NCBI GenBank assembly: GCA_031549105.1
Contig: JAVBQK010000104.1
Location: forward strand, 1 to 25,065
DNA length: 25,065 nt
DNA from: Avichristensenella sp031549105
GTDB taxonomy: Bacteria > Bacillota > Clostridia > Christensenellales > Aristaeellaceae
Reading direction: 5' to 3'
The notes below the pieces were generated by a model that saw only the letters and a program-made list of their open reading frames with translations, searched no databases and was not told the origin of the DNA. A program made the translations under genes and the position numbers. This document shows positions 16,882 to 23,361 of the stretch, in pieces. Within the stretch, counting starts at the first letter, position 1. The number at the start of each line of letters is the position of its first letter.

Positions 16882-17552
16882 GCTTTCAGCACCGCCTTGT
16901 ACCCCAGACCGTGCACCGTGACAATCTCAAAATCCGCGCACTCCGCAAACTTATCCCGCAGCTTGGTGATGTACACATCCACCGTGCGCGGTGTGGAGCC
17001 AGTCTCCATGCCCCAGAATTCGTCCATCAGCTGGTTGCGCGTGAAGGTGCGCTTGGGGTAGGAGAGGAGCTTAAAAAGTATGTTAAACTCACGCACGGTC
17101 AGCGGGATTTCCTCGCCGCCGAGGGTAGCGGTTCGCTCATCCGCATCCATGGTCAGCGTGCCGACGGTCAGCTTTTTTTCATTGGCGATATTTGCCCGCC
17201 GAAGCAGTGCGCCCACGCGCAGCACTAGCTCGTCCATATCCACAGGCTTGACCACATAATCATCAATGCCAATCCGGAACCCCTTTTGTTTGGCCGCCAG
17301 ATCGTCCCGGGCGGTCATAAACAAAATGGGAATGGACTTATCCTGCCCGCGCACCATCGACGCAAACTCAAATCCATCCATCTGCGGCATCATGATATCT
17401 GATATGATCAAGTCCACCATTTGCACGGCCATCTTGTCAAACGCCTCAATGGCGGTATGGCAGCCAACGGCCTCATAGCCGTGACCGCCGAGCGTGGCGC
17501 AGACGATGTGGTTCAGCCGCACATCATCTTCCACAACAAGTATACGGATCAT
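16878..17552 (-). CDS. OmpR/PhoB-family response regulator
   Basis: A 224-residue regulator started at ATG 17552, four bases after AAGGAGG. The receiver domain has the acidic pocket Glu8-Asp9-Asp10, phospho-acceptor Asp52 ('LIISDIMMPQMDG'), Thr80 and Lys102 ('VVKPVD'). The C-terminal winged helix ends in 'TVDVYITKLRDKFA' and 'TVHGLGYKAVLKA', standard for OmpR/PhoB DNA-binding domains. It is the partner of the downstream kinase. A TTAACA-N5-TTAACA box upstream suggests that the phosphorylated protein activates its own operon. Nearest known relatives are PhoP/YycF-like regulators, but the exact regulon is unknown. Confidence 0.96.
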   Translation of the reverse strand: MIRILVVEDDVRLNHIVCATLGGHGYEAVGCHTAIEAFDKMAVQMVDLIISDIMMPQMDGFEFASMVRGQDKSIPILFMTARDDLAAKQKGFRIGIDDYVVKPVDMDELVLRVGALLRRANIANEKKLTVGTLTMDADERTATLGGEEIPLTVREFNILFKLLSYPKRTFTRNQLMDEFWGMETGSTPRTVDVYITKLRDKFAECADFEIVTVHGLGYKAVLKA

Positions 17553-17565
17553 AGACCCTCCTTTA

Positions 17566-17583
17566 CTGCGGGAGCACCCGCAG
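17566..17583 (-). promoter_or_regulatory. 5' UTR hairpin of the response regulator mRNA
   Basis: CTGCGGG (17566-17572) and CCCGCAG (17577-17583) form a perfect 7-bp stem with a four-base loop. It begins about nine bases after the predicted transcription start and ends just before the ribosome binding site. It may protect the 5' end of the message; there is no sign that it masks the site. Confidence 0.4.
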
Positions 17584-17598
17584 AGATGCACTGCCAAC

Positions 17599-17630
17599 AG
17601 TATAAGGGGTCAATGTTAAGATGGTGTTAA
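17599..17630 (-). promoter_or_regulatory. Response regulator promoter with PhoP/PhoB-type direct-repeat box
   Basis: The minus strand has TTAACA (17630-17625), five bases, TTAACA (17619-17614), then TATACT (17604-17599) as -10. The TTAACA-N5-TTAACA form, with an 11-base repeat interval, is the known architecture of PhoP boxes in Bacillus. The -35 position itself (ACACCA) is poor, as expected for an activator-dependent promoter. Confidence 0.6.
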
Positions 17631-17660
17631 AGTTATGATGAGATTTGTGACGGGGGAGAG

Positions 17661-17880
17661 GAGAATGGGGGAACGGGGGACCGCTGGGGACGCTGTCCCC
17701 AGCCCCCTGCCAAAGGGCAAGGCCCTTTGGAAACCCAATGTTTCGCCTCACGGCGGGAGGGTTTCTCTGAATAGTAAAACATAGCCCGCCCGCAGGCGAA
17801 ATGTCGGAGGTCCAGGAGGCAAGGCCTCCTGGCAGGGGGTCTGGGGGACAGCGTCCCCCAGCGTTCCCCGTTCCTTCTCG
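17661..17880. repeat. Intergenic palindromic hairpin-array element, copy 1
   Basis: The element fills most of the 328-base gap between the methyltransferase gene and the response regulator promoter. It is a mirror-image array of six hairpins: CTGGGGAC stem at 17684-17702, CCAAAGGGC stem at 17710-17730, CGCC/GGCG at 17744-17755 (inside GAAACCC/GGGTTTC, 17730-17765), CGCC/GGCG at 17787-17798 (inside ACAT/ATGT, 17779-17804), CCAGGAGGC stem at 17812-17832, and CTGGGGGAC stem at 17841-17861. The right half read backwards resembles the left half. No reading frame in it looks coding. On the minus strand the inner right stem is followed by TTTT, so it might also end the methyltransferase transcript. 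Confidence 0.85.
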
Positions 17881-18879
17881 TTACGCCTTGACTGCCTCGA
17901 AGAACGCGTCTATGTTCTCCCATTTGGAGGCGGGTGGGATGTCGCAGCCGGAGGAGATGACGAAGTTGGGGTATTGGGCGCAGGCGGCCATTAGCGCGGT
18001 CGTCGCCTCGCGGATGGAGTCGGGCGTGCCGTTGCGGAACTGGCCGGCAGGGTCAATGTTGCCCATGCAGACGGTACCAGCGGGGATGTGCGTAAGCATC
18101 TCGGGGATGGAGATGGCGTTGCCGAAATGGTATGCCGATGCGCCGGTGGAGAGGATTTCGTCGATCATCGCGATGGTGGCGTTGCCGCAGTTGTGATAGA
18201 CGACGATGAAGTCGTCGGTTTGGACCGCATCGACGATCTGCTTCACGTAGCGGCAGGAGAACTCCTCCGACAGCGCGGGCGTGAGCAGGCCGGCCAGCGG
18301 TTCGGCCATGACAACGCCATTGGCCCCGGCGGCGCGGAACGCTTCGCAGTAGCGGATGATGAACTCTGTGGCTTTGGCGAGGACGGTGTGCACCATTTCA
18401 GGTTCATCATAGCAGGCGTACATGATCTCAGTCACATCCATCAGCCGTCCGGCCAGCGAGTACGGGCCGATGACCCCGGCAAGCACCGGGCGGTCAGTGA
18501 TCATCTCGCACGCCTGGCGGATGGCTTCCACATAGATGCCGCTGCGCCCCGCACCGATGGGCGGCACGATCAGCGCTTCAGCGGCGTCCTCGTCTGCGAT
18601 AATGCTGCCGATGACGGTAGGTACCTCGTCATCCGAGAAGCGGACGGTGGAGCCGAAGCACTCCGCCTCGACAGAGAGGTCCATCAGGCTCACTGACGCG
18701 GCAGAGGAGACACGGTCAGCGACCGCCTTCATGCCGCGTGCCTGCACCGCGCTGTCGCTGATCAGGTCCTTCACCGTGATACCCAGCAGCTGCACCGCCG
18801 GAAAGGACAATACCGGCAGTGCTTTTTTCTTCGGTGCGGCGATCATGTCGTTCAGCCATGCTTTCATATCTCTCTTCAC
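17881..18879 (-). CDS. MtaA/CmuA-type corrinoid methyltransferase (uroporphyrinogen decarboxylase fold)
   Basis: 332 residues from GTG 18879, chosen because AAGGGGG lies eight bases before it; the ATG four codons later has a poorer site. The sequence belongs to the UroD-fold methyltransferases: 'PVLSFPAVQLLG' at the N-terminus, 'GVIGPYSLAGRL' mid-protein, and the zinc-site pattern His-Asn-Cys ('VVYHNCGNA') followed 80 residues later by Cys ('SSGCDIPP'). This matches the H-x-C...C site of MtaA and relatives, which move a methyl group from a corrinoid protein to a thiol acceptor. It lies next to the PocR-AraC regulator and near the corrinoid protein, supporting a joint methyl-transfer pathway. 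The physiological acceptor is unknown. Confidence 0.88.
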   Translation of the reverse strand: MKRDMKAWLNDMIAAPKKKALPVLSFPAVQLLGITVKDLISDSAVQARGMKAVADRVSSAASVSLMDLSVEAECFGSTVRFSDDEVPTVIGSIIADEDAAEALIVPPIGAGRSGIYVEAIRQACEMITDRPVLAGVIGPYSLAGRLMDVTEIMYACYDEPEMVHTVLAKATEFIIRYCEAFRAAGANGVVMAEPLAGLLTPALSEEFSCRYVKQIVDAVQTDDFIVVYHNCGNATIAMIDEILSTGASAYHFGNAISIPEMLTHIPAGTVCMGNIDPAGQFRNGTPDSIREATTALMAACAQYPNFVISSGCDIPPASKWENIDAFFEAVKA

Positions 18880-18915
18880 GAATACTACCCCCTTGACGTT
18901 TTGCTTGTTGGAACC

Positions 18916-18921
18916 ATCATA
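18916..18921 (-). promoter_or_regulatory. Extended -10 promoter of the methyltransferase gene
   Basis: On the minus strand TGC-TATGAT is an extended -10 element about 37 bases before the GTG start. No strong -35 is seen. A TTGTAAAA half-site (18964-18971) lies about 45 bases upstream of the -10, and is a candidate activator site. Confidence 0.45.
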
Positions 18922-18972
18922 GCAAAACCGACAGGGAAAAAAATTGTGCTTGGCATGCATCTTTTGTAAAAT

Positions 18973-20223
18973 TTAACGGTACTGCTTGGGAGAGAGGCCG
19001 GTGTACTTCTTAAACACCTTGGAAAAGTAACTTTGATCGCTGAAACCCATCGCCATCGCGATGTCCACCAGGCTGTAGCTGGTCATCGTCAGCAGGCGCT
19101 TGCTTTCCTCCACGCGGACCTGGCCCAGATACTCGCGGAAACTGGAACCGGTATGTGCCTTAAACAGATGCGAGAAGTACGCGGGGCTCAGGCCCACGTG
19201 CGCGGCTAGGCCCTCCAGCGTCAGCGGTTCAGCGTAATGTCGGGCAATGTACGTTACCGCGCGGCGCACGGCGTCGTGCTCTGGGCGGTCACCCAGCGAC
19301 AGCGTGGCGCTGACGAACGCCTCGACGATCTCCTGCAGCTCATGGCACAGCGCTTCCAGCGTATCGATCTCTTTGAGCGAGGCAAGGAATTGGTTGTTTA
19401 GCCGGAAGATGCTGTCCGTCACCGCGCCGCCCTCAATGGCAGTACGGGATAGCAGTGTGCATAGCTCCAGCGAGCGGTTTTTCATCGTCTCCATGCGCCC
19501 GCCCTCGCAAAAGAAAACATAGCCCAGCAGGTCGTTGAGCACGCCCTTGGCGGCCTGCACATCGCCCGTCTTGACCTTGGTGAGCAGCTCTTTTTCTTTT
19601 TCGTAGGGATAGGGGTCGGACTGCGGCGTCCCCTGTGTCTTGTACATCTGAATCGTCTCGTTGATGCGCGCCTGCTGGTAGAGCTTCTCCTGCGCGAGCG
19701 AGAGCTCCCGCCGCTGCTCCGGTACCAATGGGGCGAGCAGAAAGTACAGGAGCCGGCTGATATCCCGCACCTTTTCCGGTGGGACGACGGGCAGAGCGGA
19801 CAGCTCGTCGTACAACTCCAGCAGCGTTGCGGACGGCAGCGGACGCCGCTCGGCCAGCGCGGAGACAAGTGTGGAGTCCGGCAGATCCATCAGAAACGGG
19901 CCGACCAGGATGGTTCCCAGCAGCGCGTTGCCGGCAGCCAAGGGGAATGCGATGTGTGTAAGCCCCCCGTGGCAGGCGAAGATATATGCCTCGCCCAGCG
20001 CGCGCGCCCGCTGCCCGGCATCCAGATGCGCTTGCTGGCAGGTGGACGGCGGAAATACCCGCTTGCGGAGCAGCTGACAGAAGCCCGCCGGTTCACCTGC
20101 GGACAGCACTGCTACGCCGGTGTCGTCAATGAACTGCACCGAAAGCGAAAGACACCGGTAAAACGTTTCCAGGATTTCTTGGAGCTGCGAGACATCGATC
20201 AGCTCCGCAACACCGCGCCGCAT
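18973..20223 (-). CDS. AraC-family regulator with PocR ligand-binding domain
   Basis: 416 residues from ATG 20223, four bases after GGAGG; a TTG further up (20253) has no such site. The N-terminal 160 residues match the PocR domain: 'SVQFIDDTGVAVLS', a conserved Cys in 'GFCQLLR', 'STCQQAH', 'YIFACHGGLTHIAFPL' and 'LLGTILVGPF'. PocR-type domains sense small hydrophobic or diol-type metabolites in corrinoid-linked regulons; the founding PocR controls propanediol use and cobalamin synthesis. A helical middle (about 165-300) leads to the AraC double helix-turn-helix (about 315-416: 'LTLEGLAAHVGLSPAYFSHL', 'YSLVDIAMAMGFSDQSYF'). It divides the two halves of the methyl-transfer locus and very likely regulates both. 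Confidence 0.95.
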   Translation of the reverse strand: MRRGVAELIDVSQLQEILETFYRCLSLSVQFIDDTGVAVLSAGEPAGFCQLLRKRVFPPSTCQQAHLDAGQRARALGEAYIFACHGGLTHIAFPLAAGNALLGTILVGPFLMDLPDSTLVSALAERRPLPSATLLELYDELSALPVVPPEKVRDISRLLYFLLAPLVPEQRRELSLAQEKLYQQARINETIQMYKTQGTPQSDPYPYEKEKELLTKVKTGDVQAAKGVLNDLLGYVFFCEGGRMETMKNRSLELCTLLSRTAIEGGAVTDSIFRLNNQFLASLKEIDTLEALCHELQEIVEAFVSATLSLGDRPEHDAVRRAVTYIARHYAEPLTLEGLAAHVGLSPAYFSHLFKAHTGSSFREYLGQVRVEESKRLLTMTSYSLVDIAMAMGFSDQSYFSKVFKKYTGLSPKQYR

Positions 20224-20264
20224 ACAGCCTCCGCAATCGTAAACTAATGCCAAGAATCAAAAAT

Positions 20265-20289
20265 TTTTACAAGCTGTTGCCTTGTAAAA
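20265..20289. promoter_or_regulatory. Candidate operator: 9-bp inverted repeat in the divergent region
   Basis: TTTTACAAG (20265-20273) and CTTGTAAAA (20281-20289) form a perfect inverted repeat with a seven-base spacer. It overlaps the predicted start of transcription of the regulator gene (near 20285). Part of the same half-site, TTGTAAAA, is found again at 18964-18971 upstream of the methyltransferase promoter. A transcript hairpin is an alternative reading. Confidence 0.5.
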
Positions 20290-20291
20290 GC

Positions 20292-20320
20292 ATTATACTC
20301 GGGGAAACGCGAAACTTCAA
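20292..20320 (-). promoter_or_regulatory. Promoter of the PocR-AraC regulator gene
   Basis: On the minus strand TTGAAG (20320-20315) and a perfect TATAAT (20297-20292) are separated by 17 bases. Transcription should begin near 20285, which leaves a leader of about 60 bases. Confidence 0.65.
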
Positions 20321-20322
20321 CC

Positions 20323-20328
20323 TATAAT
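20323..20328 (+). promoter_or_regulatory. -10 box of the corrinoid protein operon
   Basis: A perfect TATAAT lies 17 bases before the ATG at 20346. The -35 position (20300-20305) is a poor CGGGGA, so an activator is probably needed. The predicted leader is only about 11-12 bases, and the GGAGG site (20334-20338) sits nearly at the start of the message. A cobalamin riboswitch cannot fit in this leader. Confidence 0.55.
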
Positions 20329-20345
20329 GTAGTGGAGGAATTAAC

Positions 20346-20990
20346 ATGGCTGATTTGCAGGAGATTTCGAGGCAGTTGCAGATGGGCAAGGCGAAGGTCG
20401 TCAAAGAGCTGGTACAGAGCGCGCTGGACGAGGGCATCGCACCCCTGACCATCCTGGAAGAAGGCCTGCTCAGCGGCATGTCCGTGGTGGGCGAAAAGTT
20501 CAAGAACAACGAAGTGTTCGTGCCCGAGGTGCTGATTGCCGCGCGCGCGATGAACGTCGGGTCCCAGCTGCTCAAGCCTTTCCTGATGGCCGAGGGCGTC
20601 ACCGCCAAGGGCATTGCGATCATTGGCACCGTGCAAGGCGATCTGCATGATATCGGCAAAAACCTGGTCAAGATGATGCTGGAGGGCAAGGGCCTGACGG
20701 TCATCGACCTGGGCACGGATGTCTCCGCTGACCGGTTCATTCAGGCAGCCATTGAGAATAATGCACAGCTGATCTGCTGTTCGTCGCTGCTGACGACGAC
20801 GATGGGATATATGAAGGACGTGGTCGAGGCGGCCGAGGCGAGCGGCCTAAAGGGCAAGGTAAAGATCATGATCGGCGGCGCGCCCATCACGCAGAAGTAC
20901 TGCGAGTCGATTGGCGCGGACTGCTACACCCCGGACGCGGCCTCGGCTGCGGACGCGGCATTGCAGTACTGCCTGGAAGCGACGGCCTAA
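20346..20990 (+). CDS. Corrinoid protein of the MtaC/MtbC family
   Basis: 214 residues from ATG 20346, with GGAGG seven bases upstream. It has the two-domain build of methyl-transfer corrinoid proteins: an N-terminal four-helix cap (about 1-85, 'EEGLLSGMSVVGEKFKNNEV' then 'FVPEVLIAARAM') and a Rossmann-like B12-binding domain. 'GDLHDIGKN' contains His101, the lower cobalt ligand, and 'SSLLTTTM' and 'IMIGGAPIT' complete the site. It accepts a methyl group from a substrate-specific methyltransferase and passes it to a second one. The second UroD-fold gene begins one base after its stop codon. The reductive activator (RamA-like) needed to keep such corrinoids active is not in this window. Confidence 0.96.
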   Translation: MADLQEISRQLQMGKAKVVKELVQSALDEGIAPLTILEEGLLSGMSVVGEKFKNNEVFVPEVLIAARAMNVGSQLLKPFLMAEGVTAKGIAIIGTVQGDLHDIGKNLVKMMLEGKGLTVIDLGTDVSADRFIQAAIENNAQLICCSSLLTTTMGYMKDVVEAAEASGLKGKVKIMIGGAPITQKYCESIGADCYTPDAASAADAALQYCLEATA

Positions 20991-22115
20991 ATGTCTGATA
21001 AGATCATCCCCATTCGCCCAAAGTGGCGTGGTACGATGACCGACCGCGAGCGGTTTCAAAGGCAGATGCATTATCAGTCGGTGGACCGCAGCTTTAACAT
21101 GGAGTTTGGGTACTGGGAGGAATTGTTCTCCCAGTGGAGCTTGTTCGCGGATAACGGCGTGACGAACAACGCGCAGGCGGATGAGCTGTTTAACTTTGAC
21201 GTGACCCACATTGTTTCGGGTCGGCATTTCCTGTGCCCGCCGTTTGAGACGCGCGTGGTGGAGGAGCGGGAGAGCAGCCGCATCATCATCAATCGGGACG
21301 GCCTGCTGGCCGAGGTGCCGCGTGACGGGCATGGTACCATCCCGCATTACCTGCGGTCTTCTCTGGAAACGCCGGACGACTGGAAGCGCGTGAAGGAAGA
21401 GCGCTTCCAGGTGGACGACCCCGCCCGACTGCCGGATGTTGCGGCGCTGAAGGTGGCGCATCCGGCGGGGCGGGACTATCCCCTCGGCGTGGACTGTGGG
21501 TCGATGATTGGGCGCATACGAGACATCCTCACCTTTGAAGGACTGTGCTATGCGGTTTACGACTATCCGGAGATGGTCGAGGACATGATCGAGACATGCT
21601 GCCAGGTGGTTGAACGCTTCCTGGACCACGTGTTGCCGCATCTGGACTTTGACTACGCAACCGGCTGGGAGGACATCTGCTTCAACAAGGGACCGATCCT
21701 TAGCCCGGATTACTTCCGCGAGGTGATCGCTCCGCGCTATAAGCGCATTCACAAGAAGCTGATAGCGCACGGCATCGACATCTGGTACACTGACTGCGAC
21801 GGCGATGTGCGGTCACTGCTGCCGATCTTCCTGGATAGCGGCATCAACTGCCTTTTCCCCTATGAGGTGAACAGCTGTGCGCATCCAAGTGAGCTGCTGG
21901 ATGAGTATGGCGGGGCGCTGCGGATTATGGGCGGGTTTGACAAGATGCAGCTGATTGCCGGCAAGGACGCCATCAAGGCGTATATGCAGACACTGGAGCC
22001 GCTGGTGGCAAAGGGCGGGTACATACCGTTTTGTGACCACCGCTGTCCTGTTGGGGTCAGCGAGGAAAACTATCTATATTACCTTGATTTGAAAGAAAAG
22101 ATGTTCGGGATGTAA
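20991..22115 (+). CDS. UroD-fold protein, probable substrate:corrinoid methyltransferase
   Basis: 374 residues from ATG 20991, directly after the corrinoid protein stop (TAA-ATG); an ATG at 21036 is an alternative. It belongs to the uroporphyrinogen decarboxylase superfamily, with 'MTDRERFQRQMHYQSVDRS', 'WEDICFNKGPILSPDYFREV' and 'IMGGFDKMQLI'. The metal-site position that reads H-x-C in MtaA-type enzymes is 'YTDCDGD' here, an acidic pattern seen in many UroD-like proteins next to corrinoid genes; a later 'FCDHRCP' supplies a possible Cys/His pair. From its operon with the corrinoid protein it is likely the methyltransferase that demethylates the growth substrate (for example a methoxylated or methylated compound). 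Substrate unknown. Confidence 0.85.
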   Translation: MSDKIIPIRPKWRGTMTDRERFQRQMHYQSVDRSFNMEFGYWEELFSQWSLFADNGVTNNAQADELFNFDVTHIVSGRHFLCPPFETRVVEERESSRIIINRDGLLAEVPRDGHGTIPHYLRSSLETPDDWKRVKEERFQVDDPARLPDVAALKVAHPAGRDYPLGVDCGSMIGRIRDILTFEGLCYAVYDYPEMVEDMIETCCQVVERFLDHVLPHLDFDYATGWEDICFNKGPILSPDYFREVIAPRYKRIHKKLIAHGIDIWYTDCDGDVRSLLPIFLDSGINCLFPYEVNSCAHPSELLDEYGGALRIMGGFDKMQLIAGKDAIKAYMQTLEPLVAKGGYIPFCDHRCPVGVSEENYLYYLDLKEKMFGM

Positions 22116-22325
22116 GGGGACGGAAAAGCGCAAGGGGACGCTGTCTCCTTGACCCCTGCCAGAGGGGCATTGCCCCTCTGGACTCCCAATCTCGCCTGCG
22201 GGCGGGATTTTTTGTTATGAAGCATGGCTCCCCAAATGCCTCCCGCCGTGAGGCGAAATGTTGGGTTTGGGAAGGGCAAAGCCCTTCCCGGGGGGCCAAG
22301 GGGGCAGCGCCCCCTTGCGTTCTTC
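22116..22325. repeat. Intergenic palindromic hairpin-array element, copy 2
   Basis: The whole gap between two convergent genes is one element with the same plan as copy 1: CAAGGGGAC stem (22131-22151, with one G-T pair), CCAGAGGGGC stem (22159-22181), a CGCC/GGCG hairpin inside the terminator (22189-22213), CGCC/GGCG (22244-22255), GGGAAGGGC stem (22269-22289) and CAAGGGGGC stem (22297-22317). The left and right halves are mirror images. Stem sequences differ from copy 1 while pairing is preserved. It begins right after the stop codon at 22115 and ends two bases before the queA stop. Confidence 0.85.
22189..22213 (+). terminator. Intrinsic terminator of the corrinoid operon
   Basis: ATCTCGCC (22189-22196), loop TGCG, and GGCGGGAT (22201-22208) form an 8-bp stem with one G-U pair, followed by five T (22209-22213). 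It is the third hairpin of the palindromic element and sits about 75 bases after the stop of the UroD-fold gene. Confidence 0.75.
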
Positions 22326-22326
22326 T

Positions 22327-23361
22327 CTATTCATCGACAATGAGCATCGCATCCCCAAAACTGAAAAACCGGTACTGCTCCCGTACCGCCTCCTGATAGG
22401 CGGCCAGCGCATTTTCCCGCCCCATGAACGCAGATACCAGCATCAGCAACGTGCTTTGTGGCAGGTGGAAATTGGTGATCAATGCGTCCGTGGCATGAAA
22501 ATGGACACCTGGCGTGATGAAAATGCTGGTATAACCCGCGCCGGGCTGGATAATGCCGTCCGGGCCGGTTACTGTCTCCAAAGTGCGCACGGATGTGGTG
22601 CCCACGCAAACGATGCGCCCGCCGCGCGCCCGCGCCGCGTTCAACTCGTTTGCCGCGTCCTGGCTCACCTCATAGTATTCCGAGTGCATCACATGCTCAG
22701 TCAGGTCGTCCGCCTTGACTGGGCGAAAGGTGCCCAAGCCCACGTGCAGCAGGATGGGTACAATATCCACGCCCTTCTCCAGAATGCGGGCGAGCAGCTC
22801 CGGTGTGAAGTGCAGCCCCGCCGTGGGGGTTGCTGCCGAGCCGTCGAGCTTTGCGTAGACGGTGTTGTAGCGCGTGGGGTCTTCGAGCTTTTCGTGAATG
22901 TACGGCGGCAGCGGCATGGTGCCCAGCTGGTCAAGCAGCTCCTCAAATACGCCCTCATATGCAAAGCGCACAAGACGCCCACCATCGGCGGATGTGCGCT
23001 CCAATACCGCCGCGCGCAGCGGGCCGTCGCCGAACTCACAACGCGCGCCGGGCTGCAGCTTCTTCCCCGGGCGCACCAGCGCTTCCCAGGTGTGTGCATC
23101 GCGTCTGCGTAGCAGCAGGAACTCTACCGCACCGCCGGACGGCATGCGCCTTCCGATCAGCCGGGCCGGAATAGTCTTGGTATGGTTGATGACCAGCGCG
23201 TCGCCGGGACGCAGATAGTCAATCACGTCACGAAAAACACGGTGCTCGCGCTTGGCAGAGGACCGCCCACAGACGAGCAAACGGCTGGCGTCACGAGGCT
23301 CAATCGGGTGTTGGGCGATCAGCTCCGGTGGCAAGACATAATCAAAATCGCTTGTTTTCAT
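22327..23361 (-). CDS. queA: S-adenosylmethionine:tRNA ribosyltransferase-isomerase
   Basis: 344 residues, a normal length for QueA. It transfers and isomerises the ribosyl part of S-adenosylmethionine to preQ1 at the wobble position of queuosine tRNAs (giving epoxyqueuosine). Family blocks are all present: 'DFDYVLPPELIAQHP' at the N-terminus, 'NHTKTIPARLIGRR', 'TAGLHFTPELL', 'HVGLGTFRPV', 'GTTSVRTLETV' and 'TNFHLPQSTLLMLVSAF'. Its ATG overlaps the ruvB stop by four bases, so the two are translated together. The ruvAB-queA order is common in Clostridia. Confidence 0.97.
   Translation of the reverse strand: MKTSDFDYVLPPELIAQHPIEPRDASRLLVCGRSSAKREHRVFRDVIDYLRPGDALVINHTKTIPARLIGRRMPSGGAVEFLLLRRRDAHTWEALVRPGKKLQPGARCEFGDGPLRAAVLERTSADGGRLVRFAYEGVFEELLDQLGTMPLPPYIHEKLEDPTRYNTVYAKLDGSAATPTAGLHFTPELLARILEKGVDIVPILLHVGLGTFRPVKADDLTEHVMHSEYYEVSQDAANELNAARARGGRIVCVGTTSVRTLETVTGPDGIIQPGAGYTSIFITPGVHFHATDALITNFHLPQSTLLMLVSAFMGRENALAAYQEAVREQYRFFSFGDAMLIVDE

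Noticed and set aside
17661..17880. CRISPR array or rho-independent tandem terminator cluster
   Set aside because: There are no direct repeats of constant length with unique spacers; the units are mirror-image hairpins of different sequence. Only one hairpin of copy 2 has a convincing T-tract.
20329..20345. Cobalamin riboswitch ahead of the corrinoid protein gene
   Set aside because: The predicted leader is only about 12 bases, far too short for a riboswitch, and no B12-box-like sequence is seen in the divergent region.
22057..22412. Short open frames within the palindromic element of copy 2
   Set aside because: They follow the GC-rich hairpins in several frames, lack ribosome binding sites, and have no protein-like composition.
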